In this document: in pieces, positions 40,619 to 51,657 of the stretch
How the letters are laid out: each line of letters begins with the position of its first letter
Numbering within the stretch: the first letter of the stretch is position 1
Source of the DNA: CALNYS01 sp942490855
Lineage (GTDB): Bacteria > Planctomycetota > Phycisphaerae > Phycisphaerales > UBA1924
Assembly (NCBI GenBank): GCA_942490855.1
Contig: CALNYS010000004.1
Span: forward strand, 1,240,001-1,304,000
Direction: 5' to 3'
DNA length: 64,000 nt
Notes under the pieces: model-generated
The model's input: only the letters and a program-made list of their open reading frames with translations
What the model was told of the DNA's origin: nothing
The model's database searches: none
Translations under genes and position numbers: made by a program

Positions 40619-41637
40619 ACGTCGAGCGTGCGCGCCGCCATGCGATCGAGCGTGTACTCCTTCCTGGCGCGCGCGAAGATCGGTTCGAAGCTCTTGAGCA
40701 GGGCGTGGGGGGCGCGGATCGCGAGGTCGAGCGCGGCCCGCAGCGACGGGGCGTTCTCGGGCTCGGCGAGGGCCGGCTCGGGCAGGAGCTCCGCCATCAC
40801 GCCCACGCGCGTCGCGACGACGGGCGTCCCGACGTGCAGCGCTTCGACGAGCGTGTAGGGGAAACCTTCACGGCGCGAGGACAGGACCATCAGGTCTGCG
40901 CCGGCAAGAAGAGCGGGGATGTCGTCGCGCCAGCCGAGGAAGCGCACGCGGTCATCGACGCCGAGTTCCACTGCGAGGGCTTCGAGCGCGGCGCGTTCGG
41001 GCCCGTCGCCGGCGATCGCGAGGTCGGCGTGCAGCCCGCGCCACGAGCGAAGGAGGATGTCGTACCCCTTGACCGGGGCGAGGCGCCCGACCGCGAGGGC
41101 GACGGGGTGCGCGCCGTCGAATCCGCACGCGCTGAGCGTGCCCGCTCGTCCGGCGTCGTCGGGCAGCGCCGGCGGGTCGATCCCGTTGGGGATGACGGCC
41201 GCGTCGTCGCGCTTGAGGCGTCGGGCCGCGGCGTTGCTGACGGCGATGAGCGCCGCGTGCCCGCGGTAGGGGGCCGGGTCGCTCTTGAGCCCGTGCGCCG
41301 TCGCGACGCTGATCGGCGCGCCGCGCGCGGCGCGCATCGCGCTCTTGACCATCGCGGCGGCCTTCGAGCCGTGCGCGTGCACGACGTCCGGCGCGTCGGC
41401 GAGGACGGCGCGACGCAACGCCCACAGCACGTCGGGACGTCGGCGCGAGCGCGAGAGATCGAGCGGGATCGACCGCACGCCCGGCGCCAGACCGTCAACG
41501 ATGCTCGCGTGGGCCGCGACACCGACGTCTGCCCCCGCGGCGCTCTGGGCGCGGGCGAGGTCGGCGACGTGGCGCTCCATGCCCCCCGCGCCGGCGCCTC
41601 CGATGACGTGCAGCACTCGGATCGCGTCAGCGCTCAC
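40579..41637 (-). CDS. family 4 glycosyltransferase (GT-B)
   Basis: 352 residues from GTG at 41637, overlapping the upstream stop by 11 bases. N-terminal GT-B half: RVLHVIGGAGAGGMERHVADLARA and DVVHAHGSKAAAMV. C-terminal half: ALAVGRLAPVKGYDILL, LAIAGDGPER and the E-x7-E motif SSRREGFPYTLVEALHVGTPVVAT. This is the retaining GT4 layout of capsule and LPS enzymes. Third gene of a coupled run (ELM1-like, GT4, GT4). Acceptor and donor are not predictable. Confidence 0.92.
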   Translation of the reverse strand: MSADAIRVLHVIGGAGAGGMERHVADLARAQSAAGADVGVAAHASIVDGLAPGVRSIPLDLSRSRRRPDVLWALRRAVLADAPDVVHAHGSKAAAMVKSAMRAARGAPISVATAHGLKSDPAPYRGHAALIAVSNAAARRLKRDDAAVIPNGIDPPALPDDAGRAGTLSACGFDGAHPVALAVGRLAPVKGYDILLRSWRGLHADLAIAGDGPERAALEALAVELGVDDRVRFLGWRDDIPALLAGADLMVLSSRREGFPYTLVEALHVGTPVVATRVGVMAELLPEPALAEPENAPSLRAALDLAIRAPHALLKSFEPIFARARKEYTLDRMAARTLDVYRDALSSRARSR

Positions 41638-42742
41638 TCGCGAGCTCCCCGTACATCGCGAGGATCTTCTCGAGCATCTCCTGCTTGGTAAATTTCTCAC
41701 TGGGCGGGACGGTCTGCCTGGGTGCGACGAGCGCCGCCGCGGCGCGCTCCGCGAGCGCGTCCTCATCCCCGAGGGGGACCGCGCCCTGCGGGTAGACGGC
41801 GCCGAGCACCTCGCCGACGCCGCCGTGGTCCCAGCCGAGCACCGGCGTCCCGAGGCGCAACGCCTCGAGCACGCTGCGCCCGAAGGACTCGGGCTTGGAC
41901 GAGAGCGAGACGACGAGATCGCTGATCGCGGCGATCTCGCGCGCGTCCGAACGGTGGCCCGTGAAGGTGATCCGGTCGCTGAGGCCTTCCCGCTCGACGC
42001 GCTCGCGCAGCTCGCGGGCGTAGGCGAGGCGGCGGGGGTCCTCGCCGCCCACGATCACGCCGTGCGCGTCGGTGTCGCGCAACCGTGCAAGAAGCGTGAG
42101 GAATTCGTGGTGCCCCTTGAGGCGCGTTAGTCGCCCGATGATGGCGATGAGGCGCTTGCCCGCGAGGTGCGGGAACTCGCCTTCCCACTCGCGGGTCCAT
42201 TCAGCAGACGGGCGGAACCCGTGCGGGAACTCGCTGGGATCGACGCCCCGGTGGATGACGCGCACGCGCTCGCGGGGCGTCGCCGGGTAGTTCTCGAAGA
42301 TGTACTGTTCCGCGGCGCGGGAGACGGCGACGACCGCCTCGCCGCGGGTCATGATCGCGCTGTACCCGCTCACGGAGTGCAGCCCGTGGACGGTTGTGAC
42401 AAAGCGCGGGCGGGTGCTCGCGGGCATTTTCTTCCATGCGAGATGAGCGACCCACGCTGGCACGCGCGAGCGGGCGTGCAGGATGTCGGCGTGGGTCTCG
42501 CGGAGCACGCGCCGCAGCGGGCGCACGGCGCGGAGGGTGAGCGGCGATTTCGCGGCGACGGGCAGCGTGACGTGCTCCCCGCCGAGGCGTTCGAGCTCGT
42601 CCACGAGACCGCCGCCCGCGCTGACGACGATCGCGCGGTGACCGCGCTGGGCGAGGGCCTCGGCGACCTCGAGCGTGCCGCGTTCTACGCCCCCCGCGTC
42701 GAGGCGCGGGAGGATCTGCACGACCGTCAGCGGGCGGCTCAC
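41627..42742 (-). CDS. family 4 glycosyltransferase (GT-B)
   Basis: 371 residues from GTG at 42742, overlapping the ELM1-like stop as GTGA. Motifs: VVQILPRLDAGGVERGTLEVAEAL, ADILHARSRVPAWVAH, TVHGLHSVSGYSAIM, RVIHRGVD, LIAIIGRLTRLKGHHEFL, VIVGGEDP and SLSSKPESFGRSVLEALRLGTPVLG (E-x7-E). The HARSRVPAW segment is frequent in GT4 enzymes of LPS core clusters. It is a paralogue of the next gene but clearly diverged, so the two probably add different sugars in one pathway. Confidence 0.92.
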   Translation of the reverse strand: MSRPLTVVQILPRLDAGGVERGTLEVAEALAQRGHRAIVVSAGGGLVDELERLGGEHVTLPVAAKSPLTLRAVRPLRRVLRETHADILHARSRVPAWVAHLAWKKMPASTRPRFVTTVHGLHSVSGYSAIMTRGEAVVAVSRAAEQYIFENYPATPRERVRVIHRGVDPSEFPHGFRPSAEWTREWEGEFPHLAGKRLIAIIGRLTRLKGHHEFLTLLARLRDTDAHGVIVGGEDPRRLAYARELRERVEREGLSDRITFTGHRSDAREIAAISDLVVSLSSKPESFGRSVLEALRLGTPVLGWDHGGVGEVLGAVYPQGAVPLGDEDALAERAAAALVAPRQTVPPSEKFTKQEMLEKILAMYGELASER

Positions 42743-43665
42743 GCGCGGGGCTCCCGCGAAGGGAAGTAGCGTTTGAGGATGAGCTGCGCGCAGCGATCGG
42801 CCTCGTCGAGCGGCGAGGTCGGCGTCGCGAGGGCCGCGCCGCTGGTCCACGCGTCGTAGGAGGTCGCGAGCCCGAGCTCGCCCGTGAACTCGTCCACGCA
42901 GCGCGACACCCTCCCGCCGGAGGCGTTCCGGATCATCGGGAGCACGCCGGTGGCGCACCCGGCCGTCACCGCTTCGCAGAGCATCGAGACGCTGTCCTCC
43001 GTGACCCACGCGCGACCGGCGCGCGCGAGGCGCTCGCCGACCCATCCTTGGGGCGTTTGCGAGGGCGGGGTGACGCTGAGGTTGTTCGCGTCGATCGCGT
43101 CGAGCCGCTCGGACAGCGCCGCGGGCGTACGCCGGGACGTCGTGAGTTCCCACGCGACGGATGAATCTCGCGCGATGATGGAGCGCACGGCGCTCGAGAT
43201 CGCCTCGGCGTCTGTGCGGTAGTGCTTGGAGTCCCCGCCGATGAGGATCACCCCCCGCGCGTCGTCGTGGTCGCTCGACGGGCGGACGTTCACGATGGCG
43301 CCCGCCGTCGGTTCGATGTTCGGCGCCGGGGCGGGGTCGTCGTGACGTGGGACGAGGCAGAGGTCGAACGCTGAGGCCCGAGCGCCGGGGCGCATGCAGA
43401 CCACGAGGCGCCCGCCGAACTGTTTCTTGACGGCGCGAGCGGGGCGGTGGGTGGTCCGCCCGGCGCAGAGGATGAGATCGGGCGCATCGACGGCGGGCGT
43501 CGCGCGGCGCGGGAACCTGCGGAAGAGCCCCGTTGCGTGCGCCGCGTGGAGATCGTGGACGCGGGCGTCGGTGCGCCGCTCGATCCCCGCGACGAGCGCC
43601 CGGAGCTGGTTCGCGTGCCCGGGCTTGGCGTCGGTGACGGTCCAGATGATGAGCGGGTCGGGCAT
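42739..43665 (-). CDS. ELM1-family (DUF1022) protein, probable GT-B-like envelope glycan enzyme
   Basis: 308 residues from ATG at 43665, ten bases from a TACAAT box; ATG at 43677 would overlap that box. Family marks: IIWTVTDAKPGHANQLRALVAGI at the N-terminus, LILCAGRTTHRPA, GVILIGGDSKHYRTD, ELTTSRRTP, and WVTEDSVSMLCEAVTAGCATGVLP. This is the bacterial group annotated 'mitochondrial fission ELM1', whose fold is GT-B-like and which in proteobacteria often sits in lipid A/core gene clusters. Here it leads an operon with two GT4 enzymes, supporting a glycan role rather than anything to do with mitochondria. Confidence 0.85.
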   Translation of the reverse strand: MPDPLIIWTVTDAKPGHANQLRALVAGIERRTDARVHDLHAAHATGLFRRFPRRATPAVDAPDLILCAGRTTHRPARAVKKQFGGRLVVCMRPGARASAFDLCLVPRHDDPAPAPNIEPTAGAIVNVRPSSDHDDARGVILIGGDSKHYRTDAEAISSAVRSIIARDSSVAWELTTSRRTPAALSERLDAIDANNLSVTPPSQTPQGWVGERLARAGRAWVTEDSVSMLCEAVTAGCATGVLPMIRNASGGRVSRCVDEFTGELGLATSYDAWTSGAALATPTSPLDEADRCAQLILKRYFPSREPRA

Positions 43666-43675
43666 GCGGGGCGCC

Positions 43676-43681
43676 ATTGTA
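43676..43681 (-). promoter_or_regulatory. -10 box (TACAAT) of the ELM1-GT4-GT4 operon
   Basis: The minus-strand TACAAT overlaps the first possible ATG (43677) and lies ten bases before the second (43665). This selects the second as the likely leaderless start. Confidence 0.5.
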
Positions 43682-43700
43682 CGCCCGTCCGCGTGCGGCG

Positions 43701-44696
43701 CTACTTTTTCCGCAGGACGGTGTACATCGCGTGGAGGTCGTTGGCGAGGTCCATCCGCTCGTCCCAGCCGAGGCGGGCGCCCATCTCTCGTGCGTAATCG
43801 GAGTCGTTCACGTTCCATTCGAGGGCCTCGAAGCCGAGGCGCTCGCAGAGCGTGCGGTCGAAGGGGAAGCCGCCGGTCGCCCACGGGAGGTAGCGTTCCC
43901 CTTCGGGGTTCTGCGTGCCGTAGAGGTTGTAGACGATCATCAGCCCGCCGGGCTTGAGCGCGCTGTGCACGGCCTTCATGTACGCCTCGTCATCAACCCC
44001 GAGGTGGACGAGGAACCGCGGGTCCGCCTCGCGTTCGGGGTGGATGTACCCGAGCTTGAGCGTGTTCTTCGAGACGAAGATGTCGAAGCCGTCACCGGCG
44101 CGGCCCGCGAGGTCAGCGTCGCCGGGGTAGAAGCCGTAGAGCAACTCGATGGACCCGTCCGGCCCGTCCTCGTTGGGGATCCTCCCGGTGTCGCTGTCGT
44201 TGTAGAACACATCGAGGAGTTCGAGCACTTCCACTCCCACGCAGTGCGCGCCGTCGCTGGCGAGCATGCGCAGGTGCCCGATCCCGCCGAAACCGAAGTC
44301 GAAGACGCGCAGGCCCTCGGCGCTCGCGACGCCGTGGCGTCCGGCGAGATCGAACGCGCGGCCGTACGCGGCGGGAGTCCCGTAGAACGTGTTGTAGTAG
44401 AAGCTCTCGCCGAGCTCCATCCGCGAGAACGGTTCGCGTTCCTCGTCGCTCAGCGCGAGGGCGTCTTCCTCGCTCAGGGCGCTGCGGGTGGAGCGGTTGA
44501 AGTAGGCGACGCGTTCGTCGTGGACCTCGGGGAGGTCCGCCGCGGCGTCGTAGAACGCGCGGGCGAGGTCGGACTCGGCGAGGTCGCGGAGGGCGGCGGC
44601 GTTGTCGCGGACGACCTCGACCGGGCGCGGCTCGTCGGCTTCGGGCTGGGCGGCGACGAGTGCGGAGATGGCGATCGCGCAGGCGTGGAAGATCAT
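43701..44696 (-). CDS. methyltransferase-fold protein with N-terminal signal peptide
   Basis: 331 residues; ATG at 44696 after CAGGGAGCCACGA. The N-terminus MIFHACAIAISALVAAQ is a short export-type signal. The body contains a Rossmann methyltransferase core: GLRVFDFGFGGIGHLRMLASDG (motif I), VGVEVLEL, DGFDIFVSKNTLKLGYI (motif IV position), ALKPGGLMIVYNLYG (post-motif). SAM is not expected outside the cytoplasm, so the protein may bind another ligand, be retained inside, or be a pseudoenzyme. The proposed family call rests on motifs I and post-I. It lies 35 bases upstream of the ELM1 operon, which has its own promoter. Confidence 0.72.
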   Translation of the reverse strand: MIFHACAIAISALVAAQPEADEPRPVEVVRDNAAALRDLAESDLARAFYDAAADLPEVHDERVAYFNRSTRSALSEEDALALSDEEREPFSRMELGESFYYNTFYGTPAAYGRAFDLAGRHGVASAEGLRVFDFGFGGIGHLRMLASDGAHCVGVEVLELLDVFYNDSDTGRIPNEDGPDGSIELLYGFYPGDADLAGRAGDGFDIFVSKNTLKLGYIHPEREADPRFLVHLGVDDEAYMKAVHSALKPGGLMIVYNLYGTQNPEGERYLPWATGGFPFDRTLCERLGFEALEWNVNDSDYAREMGARLGWDERMDLANDLHAMYTVLRKK

Positions 44697-44716
44697 TCGT
44701 GGCTCCCTGAGTAGTG

Positions 44717-44750
44717 AAAACGCCACGCCGGGGTTTCGCCCGGCGCGGCG
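44717..44750 (-). terminator. intrinsic terminator for the zinc metalloprotease gene
   Basis: On the minus strand a GC-rich hairpin (CGCCGCGCCGGG paired with CCCCGGCGTGGCG around CGAAA) is followed by TTTT, 22 bases past the protease stop at 44772. The stem is imperfect at one or two positions. Confidence 0.65.
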
Positions 44751-44771
44751 TGTGAAGAACCGTCTCGCAGC

Positions 44772-47450
44772 TCAGCGAGCGACGATGTACGCCGCGTCGA
44801 TCGCGCGGTCGATGCGTCTCCCGAGGTCCTCCGCGTGCGCCGACGCGTACGCGTCGCCGCCCCGCATGGACCCGAGCATCTTCTTGACCCGCGAGAGCTC
44901 AGCGGCCGCGAGGGTCGTGATGGTGCGGGTCGAGGCGCTGCCGTAGTCGCGCAGCAGCGCGATGTCGATGAGGCGCTCGACGTGCTCGCGCTGCAGGTTG
45001 CGCTGGAAGCTGTTGGGGCTCTTCCCGGCGTTCTTCCAGACGGCGTCGGTGATGGTCGTGACCACCTCGGCGAGCGGGAGCGCGTCGCGCCCGGCGCGGA
45101 ACTCGTTGTCGTACACGCGCCGCAGGGTGGTGGGGTTCAGCACGAGCGAGAGCGCGGTGGCCTGAACGCCGCCGATCTGATCGTGCACGGGGTACGCGGG
45201 GTCGTCGAGGATCGTGCCGATGCCGGCGGCGTCCCACCAGTACTCCTTGCCGAAGTGGCGGAGCATCTCCGGGGTGAGCCCGAAGGCGTCCTCGTCGAAG
45301 CTGTTGGCGATGAGGAAGTCGAGCGCCTCGCGCTGGAGGTCGGCCGGGACGTCCTCGATCGGGTCCGGGGCGCCCTCGTCGCCCTTGTTGAAGGGGTTGA
45401 CGTACGTGCCGCCGATGTAGCCCGACGCGATGATCAGCCCGTAGGTGTGCGTGCTGAGGATCTGCTGGTAGCGCTGGCGCGCGCGGGCCCAGGACTGCCC
45501 GTCGCGTACCTGATCGTCGAGCAGGTTCTCGCGCAGGCGCTTGACGAGCGCCATGCGCGAGCGGGCGAAGTCGAGCGGCTCGGCGCCCATGTCCCACGTG
45601 ATCACGCGCGGGTCGGGCCCGAACGTCGCGATCTGCGAGCCGAAGCGGTGGTCGTGCTCGGTCGCGCGGGCCAGCACCTCGTCACGCGCGTCCGAGGCGC
45701 CGTAACCGAAGGCGATGGCCCACTTGTCGTAGGGGCCCACGCCGACTTGCATCCAGTCGCCCTGCTCGAGGGAGTCGTCGGTGTTGATGTTCGGGGCGGC
45801 GTACTCCATCACGGAGGACATGATCGGGCCGTCGTACCCGGGGGCGTTCATCTCCTCGAGGCTGCGGATCGTCGAGGCCGAGAAGTTGTGCTGGAGCCCG
45901 AGCGTGTGCCCGACCTCGTGCGCGACGATGTACCGGATCATCTGCCCCATGAACTCTTCGGGCAGCCCGTCGAGCATGTCGGCGCTCTCGGTCTTGGCGC
46001 CCATGAGCATGCCGGCGTCGAACGCCGCCGTCGCGAGACCCATGTTCATCGAGAGCAGCGAGCCCATGTGGCACGCGCTCATCATGTGGTTCTCGACGTT
46101 CGTGTCGTTCTTGGGAACGCTGAAGTCGGGCGCGGGAAAGAGCGGGTCTCCGGCCTCGAACTTCGCGAGCAGCTCGGCGCGGCGCGCCGGTTCGGCCAGA
46201 CGCACGCGCGGGTCCCACGTCGGGTGCGTGTCGAAGAACGCGATCGTCTCGGGCGTCATCGTCTGCGCGACGACCTCCTCGGCGAAGTTCCCGAGCATCA
46301 TCCACACCGAGCGCGTCAGCCCCTGGTGCCAGACGACGTCGGCGTCGAGGATCTCGCCCGTGTACGGGTTCGTTCGGCTCGGGCCGATCGCGTAGCCCTG
46401 GCTGGAGGTGTTCCAGCGGAAGAAGTTGAAGCGGGCGTCCTCGGGGTCGATGTCCATGTGGGCGCCGGACGTGGCGTCCTGCTGGTAGACCTCGAGCGCG
46501 CCGACGATGCCGATATCCTCGAACGCCTCGTTCCAGTTCAGGATGCCCTCGCGCACGTAGCGCCGGTACTTCACCGGCGTGGTGTGCTCGATGTACCACA
46601 CGAGCGGCTGCTTGGGCGGGCTCGTCGTGAGGTCCGGGTCGGCCTTTTCGATGTTCCAGCGCGTGATGTAGCGGTTGATGACGTCGTCGAACGTCGGCTC
46701 CGCGAAGTCCTGGTGCCAGTTGTAGAAGTAGCCGACGCGGTTGTCCGCGGTGCGGGGCTCGTACCCGGGCGTGCCCTCGAGCAGACCGAAGTCGTAGGTC
46801 AGGCGCATCAGCTGCCCGTTCCCGTTGGGGACCTCGTACTCGGCGACGACGTTCTCCGGGAACGCCTTGCTCTTGGTCAGCGACGCGAGGCGCGGGTTCA
46901 CGCCGGGGACGTACGAGCCGTACGGCGGGGGGGAAGTCGGGAAGAAGTCCGCGAACCGCTGCGTCATCATCGCGCCGAGGTCGATCACGGGGCCGCCGCC
47001 GGGCCCGGTCGTCACGATCGGGACGTCCACGACGACGCGATCGGTGTACAGGTCCGCGACCGAGCTCTTGGCCTGCCCGTTGTCGGTGCGCACGGTCAGG
47101 TTTGGCTGGATAAAGACGAGGGACTTCCCGACGCGCTTCCACTTGCCGTAGAAGGTGTTCCCCATCACGCCGGCGTGCTCGTCGCCGGCCGAGACGGTCG
47201 GGACCACCATGATGGACTGGGATTCGAAGTTCTTCGGGAGCTCCGCGAGGAGCTGCCCGGTCTTGTCGTCCTTGTAGAGCGTGTACAGCGGAGTCGAGCC
47301 GTCAACGGTCGAAACCACCTTTTCGAGCTCGCCCGCGACGCTGTCGAACGGGGGAAACTCCGGGGCCTTCTCGCCGGCGAGGGCGACGCCGGCGGACGCC
47401 AGCAGCGCGCCGATGACGACGCAGGTTCGGGACAGGGGGCGCGTGTTCAT
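44772..47450 (-). CDS. large secreted zinc-dependent metalloprotease (DUF4953/DUF5117-type)
   Basis: 892 residues with a signal peptide (TCVVIGALLASAGVALAGE). The metzincin-type motif HEVGHTLGLQHNF (HExxHxxGxxH) lies near residue 505-517. The long N-terminal DUF5117-like domain includes VWYIEHTTPVKYRRYVREGILNWNEAFEDIG, a segment characteristic of this family, and DARFNFFRWNTSS. A methionine turn is plausible at SSVMEY, shortly after the motif. It is likely a periplasmic or surface endoprotease; substrate unknown. With the S41, M3, S45, S33-like and S46 proteins it forms a notable set of exported peptide hydrolases in the window. Confidence 0.9.
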   Translation of the reverse strand: MNTRPLSRTCVVIGALLASAGVALAGEKAPEFPPFDSVAGELEKVVSTVDGSTPLYTLYKDDKTGQLLAELPKNFESQSIMVVPTVSAGDEHAGVMGNTFYGKWKRVGKSLVFIQPNLTVRTDNGQAKSSVADLYTDRVVVDVPIVTTGPGGGPVIDLGAMMTQRFADFFPTSPPPYGSYVPGVNPRLASLTKSKAFPENVVAEYEVPNGNGQLMRLTYDFGLLEGTPGYEPRTADNRVGYFYNWHQDFAEPTFDDVINRYITRWNIEKADPDLTTSPPKQPLVWYIEHTTPVKYRRYVREGILNWNEAFEDIGIVGALEVYQQDATSGAHMDIDPEDARFNFFRWNTSSQGYAIGPSRTNPYTGEILDADVVWHQGLTRSVWMMLGNFAEEVVAQTMTPETIAFFDTHPTWDPRVRLAEPARRAELLAKFEAGDPLFPAPDFSVPKNDTNVENHMMSACHMGSLLSMNMGLATAAFDAGMLMGAKTESADMLDGLPEEFMGQMIRYIVAHEVGHTLGLQHNFSASTIRSLEEMNAPGYDGPIMSSVMEYAAPNINTDDSLEQGDWMQVGVGPYDKWAIAFGYGASDARDEVLARATEHDHRFGSQIATFGPDPRVITWDMGAEPLDFARSRMALVKRLRENLLDDQVRDGQSWARARQRYQQILSTHTYGLIIASGYIGGTYVNPFNKGDEGAPDPIEDVPADLQREALDFLIANSFDEDAFGLTPEMLRHFGKEYWWDAAGIGTILDDPAYPVHDQIGGVQATALSLVLNPTTLRRVYDNEFRAGRDALPLAEVVTTITDAVWKNAGKSPNSFQRNLQREHVERLIDIALLRDYGSASTRTITTLAAAELSRVKKMLGSMRGGDAYASAHAEDLGRRIDRAIDAAYIVAR

Positions 47451-47551
47451 TAGTTCATCCTCACTCCGTCGAGTTCGTCTGGGCGGGCGCGATCGGCCCG
47501 GCTCACCTACTTCCTACCACGACGGGCGCGGGAGGTTGAGGTCAGCTTGGC

Positions 47552-47911
47552 TCAGCCCGCATCAAGCGAGCACGAGTCCCGTTTCCTGCTCCGGGCGATC
47601 CGCGCGTAGACCCTGCGCCCCGCGTGCGAGACCCCGGGGAGGTACATCGCCAGCGCGGGCAGGAACCCCAGCGGCGTCTGGAGCAGCGCCCGACGCACGG
47701 CCGGGAACCCGACAAGCAGATCCCCGCTCCGCGTGCGCATGGGCATCCCGTCGGGGACCGCCCCGAGGTCGGCGGGCAGCTCGCCCTCGGCGACGCGTGT
47801 CAGGTCGCGCCGCTCGATCCGTCCGAGCCAGTCGAGGCGTTTGAACCACCGCGACGACCCCCGGCACATGCCGCAGGCCCCGTCGTAGAAGATCACGTCC
47901 CGTTCACGCAT
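47552..47911 (-). CDS. DUF393 (DCC1-like) thiol-disulfide-type protein
   Basis: 119 residues from ATG at 47911. The family mark is RDVIFYDGACGMCRGSSRWFKRLDW: D-G-x-C-x-x-C in a thioredoxin-like fold, followed by RDLTRVAEGELPADLGAVPDGMPMRTRSGDLLVGFPAVRRAL. This is the small DUF393 group with a CxxC redox pair; physiological partners are unknown. It lies seven bases downstream of the secreted hypothetical gene and is the third gene of the gyrB run. Confidence 0.87.
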   Translation of the reverse strand: MRERDVIFYDGACGMCRGSSRWFKRLDWLGRIERRDLTRVAEGELPADLGAVPDGMPMRTRSGDLLVGFPAVRRALLQTPLGFLPALAMYLPGVSHAGRRVYARIARSRKRDSCSLDAG

Positions 47912-47918
47912 GGCGGAT

Positions 47919-48906
47919 TCAAGGCTCCTCGATGACCGCGAGCGCGATCTCGACGACGCCGTTCGCCCCGCCGCGCGTCCCGGGCTGCACCGAAAGCCGG
48001 AGCGTTTCACCCGGGGCGCCCGTCACACCGGCGGCGAGCGTCGCGACCGGGCGATCGGGCGTGGTGCGCGTGCTCAGCGCGTGGTCGCTCCCGACCCAGA
48101 CCGAGACCAGCGCGTCGCCCCACTTGCGCGAGTCCGCCGGCGTGCGCGCCACTCCGACGATCGCGCGCGCTGCGCCGGTGAGTTCCCAGGACGCCGTGGC
48201 GGGCGAGCGCGCGGTCAGCCCCGTGGCGCCGGCGCTGACGCCCTCGCTCTGGGCGTCGGGCCCGCCGAGCTCGCGCACGCGGAGGACGCCGCGGGTGATC
48301 GCCAGCATCTCGTCAAGCCGGTACAGCCCCGCGCCGTGCGCCGTGCGCACCAGCACGCCGCCGGGGCGCGGTTCGATCGCCTCGGCGCCGATCACCCCGC
48401 CGTTGCGCAGCCAGAGACGGAGGCCCGGGGCCAGCGCGGGCGTCTCGCGCAGGCGCACCGCGCCGATGCGTTCCCACGGCACGCGGAGTTCGCCCTGCGT
48501 GATGCCGGTTCCATCGAGGCGGAGCGGGGCGTCGAGCCAGTCGCCGTTGCGCAGCGCCGCGCCGCTCGCGGGCGCGGGCGATCCGTCGGTTCGGATCGCG
48601 ACCACGTCGGCGAGGTCCACCCGGCGCTCCCCGAGCCGGGGCGAGCGCCAGACGAGCGCGCCGTCGTCGATCGACGCCATCGCCCCCGGGAGCGTGTCCC
48701 CGTTCGCAAGTTCGAGCAGCCCCGTGACGTCGTCGGTATAGGGCGGGACGGGCGCGGTGAGGACGCAGGCGTCCCAGGGGTCGTCCGCGGGAAACGCGGC
48801 GTGGAGCGTGGTGTCCCCGCCCGCGAGCGCCATCCACGCGTAGCGCACCGTGGGCGCATCGGGCGGCGGCGCGCTCAGGGCCGTCGCCGCGAAGACCACC
48901 GCGGCG

Positions 48907-48929
<23 letters not shown>
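47919..48929 (-). CDS. secreted beta-rich protein of unknown function
   Basis: 336 residues with a signal peptide (NRWTFNAAVVFAATALSA). The rest is beta-rich with recurrent short motifs: LLELANGDTLPGAMASIDDGALVWRSPRLGERRVDLADVVAIRTDG resembles repeats in planctomycete proteins that read 'L.NGD.L.G.....D...L.....G....P...V..I'. A second such unit starts at ALRNGDWLDAPLRLDG. The C-terminal third (WELTGAARAIVGVARTPADSRKWGDALVSVWVG) resembles an NPCBM-like lectin edge. The start lies 23 bases inside gyrB, suggesting coupled translation, although an exported protein with gyrase is an odd pairing. Confidence 0.65.
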
Positions 48930-51543
<2,614 letters not shown>

Positions 51544-51557
51544 GGCTCCCTCTTGGA

Positions 51558-51605
51558 GTCGGGCGGCCCCCCGTGGGGCCCCGACGCTCCGAAGCAACCA
51601 TTGTA
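51558..51605 (-). promoter_or_regulatory. gyrB promoter (-10 TACAAT) and strong leader hairpin
   Basis: TACAAT lies at 51600-51605 on the minus strand. The leader of about 55 bases contains a large hairpin at 51558-51585: outer GTCGGG/CCCGAC and inner GGCCCC/GGGGCC around ACGG, ending 14 bases before the ATG. It could limit ribosome access or respond to cell state; there is no U-run, so it is not a terminator. Confidence 0.5.
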
Positions 51606-51657
51606 GGCGAAATCGCGCCCCGCCACCGCCCGAGACGGGCGCCGACCGAGCGCCGCT

